Assembly: GCA_902795715.1 (NCBI GenBank) | Contig: CADBME010000442.1 | Coordinates: 1 to 15,470 of the forward strand | Reading direction: 5' to 3' | Length of the DNA stretch: 15,470 nucleotides | From: an uncultured Lachnospiraceae bacterium | GTDB lineage: Bacteria > Bacillota_A > Clostridia > Lachnospirales > Lachnospiraceae | Shown here: in pieces, positions 6,036 through 14,157 of the stretch | Numbering within the stretch: the first letter of the stretch is position 1 | Layout: each line of letters starts with the position of its first letter | Made by a program: the position numbers and the translations under genes | Notes under the pieces: model-generated | Databases searched by the model: none | What the model saw: only the letters and a program-made list of their open reading frames with translations | Told to the model about the DNA's origin: nothing

Positions 6036-7244
6036 TCAGGACTCCAGACGGATCCGGTTGATGACCGTCCCCAGCTGATCGGCCTGATCTTTAAAGTCTT
6101 TCTCTTTCATCTTCCCTGTCACAAAGGCCTTCTCATCCAGGCCGGGAAGACGAACCGGCTCCACAGGACCAAAAGCCTCTTCGATAACACTGTAGGAAGT
6201 ATCCGCCGGCATCCGCACAAAGAACCTTCTCTCAAACTCCGCGCAGTCGCTCAGCTCCAGTTTTTTGGGATCCCAGTTGATCTCAAAGTGCTGTCCTCTT
6301 CTTCTGATACAATCCACTACATCCCCTACAACGGCACTGGCGGTAGGCAGGCTTCCCGCTCCTTTTCCGTAAAACATGGTATCATCCACCATATTTCCTT
6401 TTACGAAAATGGCATTGAATACATCATTGACCCCGGCCAGGGGATGTTCATTTTTCACCAGCATGGGGCTGACCATGGCATAAATCTTGTCTCCGTCCCT
6501 CCAGCTGCTGGCCAGAAGCTTGATCTTTGAATCAAGCTGAGCCGCATAGCGAATATCTTCCGGAGAGATATTGCGGATTCCTTCTGTATAAATGTCTTCA
6601 AAACGAACCTGACAGCCGCAGGCAAGGGAGGTCAGAATGGCTATTTTCCTGCAGGCATCAAAACCTTCTACGTCTGCTTCCGGATGAAGCTCCGCATAAC
6701 CCTTTCCCTGGGCATCCTTCAGTGCCTCGTCAAAGCTGACCCCTTCCACTTCCATCTGGGTCAGCATGTAATTGGTGGTCCCGTTCAGAATACCGCTGAT
6801 ATTCTCGATGATATCCCCGGTCAGACTGGTCAGGAGAGGACGTATGATGGGAATTCCTCCGCCGACGCTGGCTTCAAAAAGGAAATTGGCCTTTTTCTCT
6901 TTGGCAATGGAGATCAGTTCGGAACCGTAACTGGCCACAAGTTCCTTGTTGGAAGTTGCCACACTCCGGCCCTGAAGAATCGCTTCCTTGACAAATGCAT
7001 AGGCTGCACCGGTTCCTCCCATGCACTCCACTACAATATCGATCTCGGGATCTTCTGTGATTATATTATAATCATGGATAACTTTATCTTCATTGGGATC
7101 CCCCGGAAAATCCCGAAGATCCAGAATATATTTTACCTCAACCGGCTCACCGGCTCTCTGACCGATCACCTCTGCGTTCGTCTCAAGTACCCGGGCCACA
7201 CCGGCACCGATGGTACCATAGCCTAATATTGCAACTTTTGCCAT
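6036..7244 (-). CDS. hom: Homoserine dehydrogenase
   Basis: 402 residues. It reduces aspartate semialdehyde to homoserine with NAD(P)H, the branch towards threonine and methionine. The N-terminal Rossmann fold has GYGTIGAGVA (8-17). Other motifs are ATSNKELVA with Lys100, FEASVGGGIPII (123-134), GILNGTTNYML (151-161) and HPEADVEGFDACRKIAIL, with Asp196 and Lys200 at the catalytic positions known for the family. The C-terminal 65 residues (about 338-402) look like a compact ACT-like domain, shorter than in B. subtilis Hom (433 residues). The start at 7244 has AGGAGG six bases upstream. It precedes lysC and has its own promoter. An asd gene, needed between the two enzymes, is not in the window. 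Confidence 0.96.
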   Translation of the reverse strand: MAKVAILGYGTIGAGVARVLETNAEVIGQRAGEPVEVKYILDLRDFPGDPNEDKVIHDYNIITEDPEIDIVVECMGGTGAAYAFVKEAILQGRSVATSNKELVASYGSELISIAKEKKANFLFEASVGGGIPIIRPLLTSLTGDIIENISGILNGTTNYMLTQMEVEGVSFDEALKDAQGKGYAELHPEADVEGFDACRKIAILTSLACGCQVRFEDIYTEGIRNISPEDIRYAAQLDSKIKLLASSWRDGDKIYAMVSPMLVKNEHPLAGVNDVFNAIFVKGNMVDDTMFYGKGAGSLPTASAVVGDVVDCIRRRGQHFEINWDPKKLELSDCAEFERRFFVRMPADTSYSVIEEAFGPVEPVRLPGLDEKAFVTGKMKEKDFKDQADQLGTVINRIRLES

Positions 7245-7303
7245 CCGCTTCCTCCTGTATATATTCTGTATTTACTGTTGATTTTTCTTTCTTAACCCGA
7301 GAA

Positions 7304-7332
7304 ATAGTACCACACATTTCATAATGTTGCAA
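7304..7332 (-). promoter_or_regulatory. Promoter of hom-lysC
   Basis: TTGCAA (plus 7327-7332) and TACTAT (plus 7304-7309) on the minus strand are 17 bases apart. The predicted start near 7297 gives a leader of about 50 bases, too short for a lysine riboswitch or T-box. Confidence 0.65.
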
Positions 7333-7355
7333 CCATTGTGCATAATCCAGGTTGT

Positions 7356-7403
7356 AAAAAACAATAGGAAAGAGCATTCCCTTGCGCTTTCAGGAAATGC
7401 TCT
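7356..7403 (-). terminator. Terminator after EF-G-like gene
   Basis: An 11-bp stem with one G-U pair (7393-7403 with 7371-7381) and an 11-base loop is followed on the minus strand by ttcctattg and then six T (A at 7356-7361). The T-run is about nine bases from the stem, so efficiency is uncertain. A weaker bulged hairpin lies at 7438-7459, right at the stop codon. Confidence 0.5.
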
Positions 7404-7458
7404 CCCATCATTGTCAAATAAAAAGATTACATAAAAGAAGATTTCCAATCAGGAATCT

Positions 7459-9543
7459 TTATTTATCTTCTTCCTCCGCTGCTTCTTTGAGAACCTTCTC
7501 CTGAGCATCTGCCGGCATCTGCTCATAGCGGCTGAACTCATAGCTGAACTCTCCGCTTCCACCGGTCATGGAACGCAGGTCTGTAGAATATCCTACCAGG
7601 CTGGCCAGAGGAATATCAGCTACCAGCTCCTGACGGCCGCCTTCGATCGGATTCATACCAAGAATACGGCCACGGCGCTTGTTCAGATCGCCCATAACAT
7701 CACCGGTATTCTTGTCGAGCACGTCGACCTTGAGGTTAACGATCGGCTCAAGAAGGACGGGTTTGGCATCCATGACACCCTTCTTGAATGCGGTGATAGC
7801 TGCCATCTTGAAAGCCATCTCCGAAGAGTCAACCGGATGATAGGAACCATCGATCAGAGTAGCCTTTAAGCCAACAACCGGATAGCCGGCCAGAGGTCCC
7901 TTAAGGCAGGACTCTGCGATACCCTTTTCAACAGCCGGGAAGTAGTTCTTGGGAACAGCTCCGCCGAAGATCTTCTCCTCAAATACATAGGGAGTCTCAA
8001 GATCGCCGGAAGGCTCGAATGTCATCTTAACATCACCATACTGCCCATGACCACCGGACTGCTTCTTATATTTGCCCTGAACTTCGACTTGTCCCCGGAT
8101 GGTCTCCTTAAAGGCTACTTTGGGCTTAACCAGGTCGATACCTACTTTATAGCGGTCCTGAAGCTTGCTGCGGACGATCTCAATGTGCTGGTCGCCAAGA
8201 CCGTAAAGGAGAAGCTGGCGATTTGCCTTGTCATTGACCTCTTTCAGGGTCAGGTCTTCGTCCATGATCTTACGAAGAGCAGTTGCTACCTTATCTTCAT
8301 CGCCCTTGGACTGTGCTTCGTAACGGGTAAATGTATAGGGAACCGGCATCTCGATCGGATTGATGATAACCGGGTTTGCCTTCTGGGTCAGGGTCTCATT
8401 GGTCTTGGTAACGGAAAGCTTGGCAATAGCCCCGATGTCACCGGCATGAATCTCAGAAACCTCAATCTGTTCTTTTCCTCTTAAAACATAAAGCTTTCCG
8501 ATACGTTCGTCTGTCTCAGCTCCGCTGTTGTAAAGACTGCAGTCGGAGGTCAGGACACCATCCGTAACCTTGACAAGAGAAAATCTTCCGACAAAGGGAT
8601 CGGCGATGGTCTTCCATACAAATACAGTAGTATCCTTGCTCTCATCATAGGAAGGTGTATAATCATCCCCGGACTTGGAATACTTTCCGACAAGCTGTCC
8701 TTCCACCTTTCCGGGTGCTGCAACATATTTCACAAGATTGGAAAGAAGAACCTTAGCGCCATACTCAGAGTTGTTGGAACCGCAGATGACAGGCATGAGG
8801 TCGCGGGAAGCCACTGCATTGGTCACAGCTGTCTGAATCTCTTCCTCGGTAAAGGGTTCTTCCTCAAAGAATTTCTCCATGAGCTCTTCATCTGTCTCTG
8901 CGATGCCTTCCATAAGAGTCATGCGGTACTCGTCAAGCTCATCGTTTTCGCCCTCTTCCACTTTGGCCTCGGAGAAAGCCGAACCGTCATATGAAGCAAC
9001 CAGACCGTCAAGGGCATTTACAAATCCCTTGAAATCATGGCCTTCCTTATAAGGCATCTGGAAAGGCACGATGCTGGTGCCATAGCTCTCCTTAAGAGCC
9101 TCAACGATAGCCGGAATATCCACGTGCTCGTCTTCACAATTGGTAATATATACGAAAACCGGAATGCCTCTCTTCTTGCAGAAATCAAAACTGCGGTTTG
9201 TTCCTACCTCGACTCCGGACTTACCACTGACAACAATAACGGCAGCATCTGCTACACTCAGGGCTTCATATACTTCGCCGGAGAAATCAAAAAGACCGGG
9301 AGTATCCAGGATGTTCACCTTAATTCCGTCCATCTCAAGAGGAATTACAGATGTTGAGATCGAGAACTGTCTCTTGATCTCTTCCTTATCATAGTCGCTC
9401 ACCGTGCCGCCTTCGGCAACCGTACGGATTCTCTTGATTACTCCATTGGCAAAAGCCATGTTCTCTACAAGAGAAGTCTTTCCGCTGCCACCGTGTCCGA
9501 TCAAAGCGACGTTTTTGATACTCTCAGTTGCATATACCTTCAT
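7459..9543 (-). CDS. EF-G-like translational GTPase (EF-G2 type paralogue)
   Basis: 694 residues, full EF-G length. The G1 motif GHGGSGKT is at 16-23. Switch I reads EGGTVSDYDKEE, in place of the canonical EF-G switch I. G3 is DTPGL (80-84), with Leu84 where EF-G and EF-Tu carry the catalytic His. G4 is NCED (135-138), with Cys136 replacing the Lys of NKxD. Domain II follows (about 300-390), then domain III, domain IV with SGGHGQYGDV (496-505), and domain V with GRILGMNP and SMTGGSGEFSYEF. These departures match the EF-G2/EF-G-like group, which is separate from the essential fusA of str operons; none of rpsL, rpsG or tuf is near. The exact role is unknown, and ribosome interaction is an inference from the fold. 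GGAGG lies nine bases before the start. Monocistronic, divergent from tyrA. Confidence 0.9.
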   Translation of the reverse strand: MKVYATESIKNVALIGHGGSGKTSLVENMAFANGVIKRIRTVAEGGTVSDYDKEEIKRQFSISTSVIPLEMDGIKVNILDTPGLFDFSGEVYEALSVADAAVIVVSGKSGVEVGTNRSFDFCKKRGIPVFVYITNCEDEHVDIPAIVEALKESYGTSIVPFQMPYKEGHDFKGFVNALDGLVASYDGSAFSEAKVEEGENDELDEYRMTLMEGIAETDEELMEKFFEEEPFTEEEIQTAVTNAVASRDLMPVICGSNNSEYGAKVLLSNLVKYVAAPGKVEGQLVGKYSKSGDDYTPSYDESKDTTVFVWKTIADPFVGRFSLVKVTDGVLTSDCSLYNSGAETDERIGKLYVLRGKEQIEVSEIHAGDIGAIAKLSVTKTNETLTQKANPVIINPIEMPVPYTFTRYEAQSKGDEDKVATALRKIMDEDLTLKEVNDKANRQLLLYGLGDQHIEIVRSKLQDRYKVGIDLVKPKVAFKETIRGQVEVQGKYKKQSGGHGQYGDVKMTFEPSGDLETPYVFEEKIFGGAVPKNYFPAVEKGIAESCLKGPLAGYPVVGLKATLIDGSYHPVDSSEMAFKMAAITAFKKGVMDAKPVLLEPIVNLKVDVLDKNTGDVMGDLNKRRGRILGMNPIEGGRQELVADIPLASLVGYSTDLRSMTGGSGEFSYEFSRYEQMPADAQEKVLKEAAEEEDK

Positions 9544-9585
9544 AACATTGTTCCTCCCATGTTAATTTTTCAAAACTCAAATACT

Positions 9586-9614
9586 ATTTTACTAAAAATC
9601 CATTATGATTACAA
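9586..9614 (-). promoter_or_regulatory. Promoter of EF-G-like gene
   Basis: TTGTAA (plus 9609-9614) and TAAAAT (plus 9586-9591) on the minus strand are 17 bases apart, in the divergent region before the EF-G-like gene. Predicted start near 9579. Confidence 0.55.
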
Positions 9615-9688
9615 GAGTGATTTTATTATTATGACAATAAAGTTGAAAAGGGAATCCAGTTGCTTTTACACTTTAATGTTTAAAATCA

Positions 9689-9717
9689 TTGACACGCATT
9701 CTTTTTTCCGCTACACT
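9689..9717 (+). promoter_or_regulatory. Promoter of tyrA-aroA
   Basis: TTGACA (9689-9694) is followed after 17 bases by TACACT (9712-9717). The -35 is perfect and the -10 has four of six consensus bases; AT-rich tattatatga follows at once. The predicted start near 9724 leaves a leader of about 150 bases before tyrA. Confidence 0.6.
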
Positions 9718-9723
9718 CTATTA

Positions 9724-9875
9724 TATGATGATATCAGGTAAGCATTCACAGGATGCTTCCTTTGGGTTCTAAGGCATGCCCAGCTGCATGGCAGCTCCGG
9801 CAATCCTGCATTAAACTGAATCATGTCAGTCATCAGATGAATCAATGTTCGAAAAAAGAGGAGGACAATCAGATC
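9724..9875 (+). promoter_or_regulatory. tyrA leader with two hairpins
   Basis: The roughly 150-base untranslated leader carries a nine-bp bulged hairpin (9736-9745 with 9753-9761) and a tight agctgc-atg-gcagct hairpin (9782-9796). No T-box GGGTGG..ACCGCG block, no known riboswitch core and no T-tailed terminator is seen, so regulation by this leader is only suggested. The frame of tyrA is open back to 9753, but the ATG there lacks a ribosome site. Confidence 0.35.
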
Positions 9876-10979
9876 ATGAATATAGAAAATATTTCTGTCG
9901 GTTTTATCGGTCTTGGCCTGATCGGCGGTTCCATTGCCCGTACCATCCGGAGAATCCACCCGGATGCCGTCATCTATGCCTTTGATACCGACCGGGAGGC
10001 CCTGGAACAGGCGGAAAAAGACGGAACCGTCAATCATGTCCTGGATGCGGTAGACGAAAAACTATCTCCCTGCAGCATCCTTTTTTTGTGCGCCCCGGTC
10101 TCCGTAAACATCAGCTATCTGAAAACAATTCGGGGATTTATGGATGATCAGTGCCTGATCACCGATGTGGGAAGTGTCAAGGGACCCATGCAGTCTGCCA
10201 TTCTTGAAATGGATATGGAAGAGAATTTTGTCGGCGGCCACCCCATGGTAGGATCTGAGCGGTCCGGATATGAGAATTCCACAGATCACCTTCTGGAAAA
10301 TGCCTACTATTTTCTTACACCCTGCGCAAATACCAACTTTATGTTAAGTGCTCGTTTTTCCTCTTTCATCCAGGGGCTGGGGGCCCTGCCGGTCAGTCTC
10401 CCTCCGGAAGAACATGATTATATCACTGCCGCTATCAGCCATGTGCCCCATATCGTCGCTGCCGAGCTGGTCCATCTGGTCCGGAGAGCCGACACCCGCG
10501 GAGGTATGTTAAAGCAGCTGGCAGCCGGTGGTTTTAAAGACATCACCCGCATTGCCTCTTCCTCCCCTGTCATGTGGGAGCAGATCTGTGAAAACAATTC
10601 CCCGAATATACGGAGTCTGCTGGGCGATATGGTGAGAGACCTGCAGGAAATGATCGACATGCTGGATGGCCATAATGGTCAGTATGTCAACGAGTATTTC
10701 CGGGAAGCAGGCGAGTACCGCAACTCGGTCCCGGATCACGCGACTGGTCTTTTCGATAAAATCCACAAAATCTATGTTGACATACCCGATGAACCGGGGA
10801 CCCTGGCCACGGTTGCATCCCAGCTGGCCTTCCACAATATCAGCATCAAGAATATCGGAATCGTCCACAACCGGGAATTTGAAGAAGGTGTTCTGGAAAT
10901 CATACTTTACGATGAGGAATCCTGCCGGAATGCCTCCAGTGTACTCAGGGAAAGAAATTACGTAGTACATGAGAGGTAA
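9876..10979 (+). CDS. tyrA: Prephenate dehydrogenase with C-terminal ACT domain
   Basis: 367 residues. It oxidises and decarboxylates prephenate to 4-hydroxyphenylpyruvate, the precursor of tyrosine. The N-terminal Rossmann fold has GLGLIGGS (12-19), with Asp37 at the end of beta-2 favouring NAD. Motifs include TDVGSVK (96-102), GGHPMVGSE (120-128), where His122 matches the conserved active-site region, and SHVPH (188-192). An ACT domain (about 298-367, DIPDEPGTLATVASQL) suggests feedback control by an amino acid. The start at 9876 was chosen because AGGAGG (9859-9864) lies 11 bases upstream and the protein then begins just before the nucleotide-binding strand; a longer frame from 9753 would add 41 unrelated residues. 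It is followed after 77 bases by aroA, with no terminator between them. Confidence 0.95.
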   Translation: MNIENISVGFIGLGLIGGSIARTIRRIHPDAVIYAFDTDREALEQAEKDGTVNHVLDAVDEKLSPCSILFLCAPVSVNISYLKTIRGFMDDQCLITDVGSVKGPMQSAILEMDMEENFVGGHPMVGSERSGYENSTDHLLENAYYFLTPCANTNFMLSARFSSFIQGLGALPVSLPPEEHDYITAAISHVPHIVAAELVHLVRRADTRGGMLKQLAAGGFKDITRIASSSPVMWEQICENNSPNIRSLLGDMVRDLQEMIDMLDGHNGQYVNEYFREAGEYRNSVPDHATGLFDKIHKIYVDIPDEPGTLATVASQLAFHNISIKNIGIVHNREFEEGVLEIILYDEESCRNASSVLRERNYVVHER

Positions 10980-11056
10980 GTCAGATTAAGTCAATAAAAT
11001 CAATTAAAAAAATCAACAGCAAATAAAAAATAAAATAGAAAGGCAGGAAAGCCATT

Positions 11057-12400
11057 ATGCTAACCATCCTCCCCCATTCCCATCTCAAGGGAAATGTCAC
11101 TGTCCCCGGGGACAAGTCCATCTCCCACCGGGCTGTCATGCTGGGAAGTCTGGCCCTGGGAACCACGGAAATCCGCGGATTCCTGAAAGGTGCGGACTGT
11201 CTCTCAACCATCGACTGTTTTCGAAACATGGGAATCCATATAGAAGAAAAAGATGAGACCATATTGGTCCACGGCAAGGGACTATACGGTCTGACCGCTC
11301 CCCAGAAGGTCCTGGACGTAGGCAACAGCGGCACCACAACCCGCCTGATCAGCGGAATCCTTGCCGGTCAGCCCTTTGAAAGCACATTGAGTGGAGATTC
11401 ATCCCTCAATTCCCGGCCCATGAACCGGATCATCCGCCCGCTCAGGCAGATGGGGGCTCAAATCCGCAGTGAGAATGCAGACGGATGTGCCCCTCTTCAT
11501 ATCAGTCCGGGCCGGCTCCACGGTATTGATTACCATTCCCCCGTCGCCTCCGCCCAGGTCAAGTCCTGTATCCTTCTGGCAGGCCTCTATGCTGACAGTC
11601 CTACTTCCGTCACGGAGCCCTCCAGATCCAGGGACCACACCGAGAGAATGCTCCGAATATTCGGGGCGGACATACGCAGGGAGGGAAACCGCTGTAGTCT
11701 GATTCCACAAGACCGGGACCAGAACCATTCAAATGGCAGTCAGACAGCCGGAACATTTCTTAAGGGCCAGAAAATCATAGTGCCGGGAGATATTTCATCC
11801 GCTGCCTATTATATTGCCGCAGGGCTCATCACACCGGACTCCGAGATCATGATCAGAAATGTCGGTATCAACCAAACAAGATCAGGCATTCTCAAAGTCT
11901 GTCATGCCATGGGAGCCGACCTGACACGAATCAATGAGAGGGAAGAAAGCGGAGAACCTGTCGCGGACATTCTTGTCCGCACATCCCGTCTTCGGGGAAC
12001 AGTCATTGAAGGGGATATCATACCCACGCTGATCGACGAGCTCCCGGTCATTGCCCTCATGGCCTGTTTTGCCCGTGGAAAGACCATAATCAGGGATGCC
12101 GGCGAACTCCGGGTTAAAGAATCAGACCGGATTGCCCTGGTCTCTGAAAATCTGTCGGCCATGGGAGCCGATATCAAGGCCACGGAAGACGGATTTATCA
12201 TCAATGAAAACCAGACAGACTCCGGCTCCTGTCCCCCTTCTCCTCTTCACGGTGCTCAAATCCACTGCCGTAAAGATCACAGAATCGCCATGACCTTTGC
12301 CATAGCAGGGATGAACGCCAGGGGCCAAAGCCGAATCGACGACGACGAATGTGTGGAAATATCCTATCCGGGCTTCTTCCGCCAGTTAGAGGAACTGTAG
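11057..12400 (+). CDS. aroA: 3-phosphoshikimate 1-carboxyvinyltransferase (EPSP synthase)
   Basis: 447 residues. It joins shikimate-3-phosphate and phosphoenolpyruvate to give EPSP, the sixth step of the shikimate pathway. Motifs: VPGDKSISHRA (16-26), LDVGNSGTTTRL (86-97), SRP (119-121), SAQVK (165-169), RDHTE (192-196), NQTR (272-275), IDELP with Asp327, and LRVKESDRI. The GDKS, SAQxK, RxHxE and NxTR set is that described for class II EPSP synthases, which differ from the class I enzymes of enteric bacteria and plants. Two variable stretches, about 218-236 and 384-399, look like surface loop insertions. The start at 11057 has only a loose aggaaag site. It lies 77 AT-rich bases after tyrA on the same strand, giving a small aromatic operon. 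Confidence 0.96.
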   Translation: MLTILPHSHLKGNVTVPGDKSISHRAVMLGSLALGTTEIRGFLKGADCLSTIDCFRNMGIHIEEKDETILVHGKGLYGLTAPQKVLDVGNSGTTTRLISGILAGQPFESTLSGDSSLNSRPMNRIIRPLRQMGAQIRSENADGCAPLHISPGRLHGIDYHSPVASAQVKSCILLAGLYADSPTSVTEPSRSRDHTERMLRIFGADIRREGNRCSLIPQDRDQNHSNGSQTAGTFLKGQKIIVPGDISSAAYYIAAGLITPDSEIMIRNVGINQTRSGILKVCHAMGADLTRINEREESGEPVADILVRTSRLRGTVIEGDIIPTLIDELPVIALMACFARGKTIIRDAGELRVKESDRIALVSENLSAMGADIKATEDGFIINENQTDSGSCPPSPLHGAQIHCRKDHRIAMTFAIAGMNARGQSRIDDDECVEISYPGFFRQLEEL

Positions 12401-12432
12401 AGGCTGCCGCATTTTTTAATGCGGCAGCCTCT
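12399..12432. terminator. Hairpin between convergent aroA and zinc-ribbon gene
   Basis: A perfect 15-bp stem (12399-12413 with 12418-12432) with a TTTT loop overlaps the aroA stop codon. Downstream on the plus strand the tail is pyrimidine-rich (ctcttctttc) rather than a pure T-run; on the minus strand there is no T-run. It most likely terminates tyrA-aroA and insulates the two convergent units. Confidence 0.75.
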
Positions 12433-12440
12433 CTCTTCTT

Positions 12441-13583
12441 TCATTGTAAAGTTATAGTCCCGTCCTCTTTCAGCATTTCTTCATAGGATACGGCCTTTTT
12501 CTTTGACATGGCAAAGGAACACTGTCTGTAAACATTATTGATGATATATTGGAGACGGTTGTTTTCTTCCCCGCTGCATTCGTCGTACACGAATACCATG
12601 CGATAAGTATACTCTCCATCGTTTTCGACCAGTGCATATTGTCCGCGGCTTTCACTCGCGTTGATATAACCGGATGCAATGCTTATATGCTGGTGTCCTT
12701 TATTCTTATCTCTTTTATAATCATACTGATACAGTACTTTAGAATAAGCGGACATGTATTCTTTCTGGTGACCCATGACGATATCTTTGGCATTTCCCGG
12801 GTCATACTCTTTCGTGTATCTCAGCACGAAATCATCCTCACCGTATTCATTTCTATAGGTAAAAAGATACTCTGACCCGTCTTCATTTACCTCTGCATGG
12901 TTGAAAATATACTTGGGATAGGAAAAAGTAAAAGAACCGTCTTCGCTGTTCACCAGCTGGAAGTCACTGACCTCGCTGTGGTATGTGATATTGATATAAT
13001 CATTATCACAATAATCAAATCCGGCTGTATCATCTTCTTCCTCGATACTTACATCCTCATATTCCGTCGTTTCCCGGGATGAGGATTCCGTGGTGCTTAC
13101 ATCGGTGTCGGATGCAGCCTCTTCCCTTGTCGTTTCCTCTCCCTTCCCGCCTTTTTTCCCGGATTTTGCCTCTGCGGTTTCCGAAGTGGATTGGTCTGAA
13201 AACTGTGACCGGAGCAGGACAAGGCTCAGGCTGATGATCATGAGGGATATGACAGCGGCAAAGATGAGCAAAGCCTTTCTGGTCCCACTGCCACTTTTGT
13301 CTCCCCGATCTTTTTCATCCAAAGTATATCCCCTGCCCGGCGGATACTCATTTACAGGTGGATAATCATTTACGGTTGGATATCCCGGATCCTGTCTCTC
13401 CCCCATATTCTGGCGGGACTCCGGGGAAGCGGAATAATTCCTTCCCCACCTGTTTCCATCCTGCCGGGATGGCTCCTGATATTGATTATTCTTTCCTGTA
13501 CCCGCCAGATTGAAGCCGCAGGCTGAACAGAAGCGGGCGGTGTCGTTATTCTTTTTTCCACATTGCGGACAAGTAATACTCAT
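12441..13583 (-). CDS. Zinc-ribbon, single-TM protein with unknown outer domain
   Basis: 380 residues, function unknown. The N-terminal zinc ribbon has Cys5, Cys8, Cys19 and Cys22 (CPQCGKKN ... CSACG). A Tyr/Pro-rich stretch (about 65-86) contains the near-repeats YPTVNDYPPVNEYPP. One TM helix spans about 103-125, followed by a Ser/Thr/Glu-rich linker (about 126-185). The beta-rich C-terminal region (about 195-365) includes DGSFTFSYPKYIF and DGEYTYRMVFVYDE, with no family I recognise. Start choice: ATG at 13583 gives a protein opening right before the zinc ribbon; a TTG at 13610 would lie inside iorB. The only ribosome-like site is GGGAAGAG within the end of iorB, and the gap to the iorB stop is seven bases, so translational coupling with iorB is likely. 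It shares its plan with the 94-966 protein but not its outer domain. Confidence 0.82.
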   Translation of the reverse strand: MSITCPQCGKKNNDTARFCSACGFNLAGTGKNNQYQEPSRQDGNRWGRNYSASPESRQNMGERQDPGYPTVNDYPPVNEYPPGRGYTLDEKDRGDKSGSGTRKALLIFAAVISLMIISLSLVLLRSQFSDQSTSETAEAKSGKKGGKGEETTREEAASDTDVSTTESSSRETTEYEDVSIEEEDDTAGFDYCDNDYINITYHSEVSDFQLVNSEDGSFTFSYPKYIFNHAEVNEDGSEYLFTYRNEYGEDDFVLRYTKEYDPGNAKDIVMGHQKEYMSAYSKVLYQYDYKRDKNKGHQHISIASGYINASESRGQYALVENDGEYTYRMVFVYDECSGEENNRLQYIINNVYRQCSFAMSKKKAVSYEEMLKEDGTITLQ

Positions 13584-13590
13584 AAAAATC

Positions 13591-14157
13591 TTATTCTCTT
13601 CCCAGATCAAATGCCTTGAGATTCATTTCTCTGAACTTTTCAGGTACACAGTCTTCAATGGCTTTTTTCCATTTTTCCACAGGAATATCGAAATATCTGG
13701 ACAGACGTCCCATGAGAACGATGTTGACCGCTTTTGAGGAGCCGGCCTGATTGGCCAGGGACAGGCAGTCCATGGCATCCACGTTGACTCCCAGAGCTTC
13801 CATTTTTTCGATCAGTTTTTCCGGGTATTCTGCCACTCCCGTGATGACCGGCATAGGGTCGATCTGCTGGGTGTTGACCACGATCCTTCCCTGGGGTTTC
13901 AGGTATTCGATATAGCGGGCTGCCTCCAGCTTCTCAAAGGATACGATAAAGTCTGCTTCGCCTTTATCGATGATGGGCGAGTAGACTTTTTCACCGAAGC
14001 GGACGTAGGTTACCACACTGCCGCCTCTCTGGCTCATTCCGTGAACTTCGGATACTTTTACGTCATAGCCTTCTGTCAGCAGCAGATACCCGAGCAATTT
14101 GCTGGCTAAAAGGGAACCCTGCCCGCCGACACCAACAATCATAATATTCTTTGTCAT
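13591..14157 (-). CDS. iorB: Indolepyruvate oxidoreductase subunit beta
   Basis: 188 residues, the usual IorB length. It belongs to the gamma domain family of 2-oxoacid:ferredoxin oxidoreductases: IMIVGVGGQGSLLASKLL at the N-terminus, VHGMSQRGGSVVTYVRFG (38-55), and ADFIVSFEKLEAARY. Together with IorA it oxidises aryl-pyruvates such as indolepyruvate and phenylpyruvate to aryl-acetyl-CoA with ferredoxin, or runs in reverse in some anaerobes. The start at 14157 has GAGGAGGG about eight bases upstream. It follows iorA by 14 bases and precedes the zinc-ribbon gene by seven, so all three are probably on one message. Confidence 0.95.
   Translation of the reverse strand: MTKNIMIVGVGGQGSLLASKLLGYLLLTEGYDVKVSEVHGMSQRGGSVVTYVRFGEKVYSPIIDKGEADFIVSFEKLEAARYIEYLKPQGRIVVNTQQIDPMPVITGVAEYPEKLIEKMEALGVNVDAMDCLSLANQAGSSKAVNIVLMGRLSRYFDIPVEKWKKAIEDCVPEKFREMNLKAFDLGRE

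Noticed and set aside
5892..6530. Plus-strand 212-codon frame over the end of hom
   Set aside because: Most of it mirrors the hom coding region, there is no ribosome site, and the protein has no recognisable features.
7412..7417. TTGACA as -35 of hom
   Set aside because: No -10 box lies 16-18 bases downstream on the minus strand, and the terminator hairpin follows at once; the 7304-7332 promoter is better.
9753..9875. Longer tyrA from the ATG at 9753
   Set aside because: No ribosome site precedes it, it falls within the 9740-9758 hairpin, and the added 41 residues look non-coding.
12399..12432. Hairpin as a transposon end or attachment site
   Set aside because: It sits exactly between two convergent genes and overlaps the aroA stop, as a terminator would; no direct repeats flank it.
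13584..13610. TTG start for the zinc-ribbon gene at 13610
   Set aside because: It lies within the iorB coding end and adds residues before an otherwise standard N-terminal zinc ribbon.
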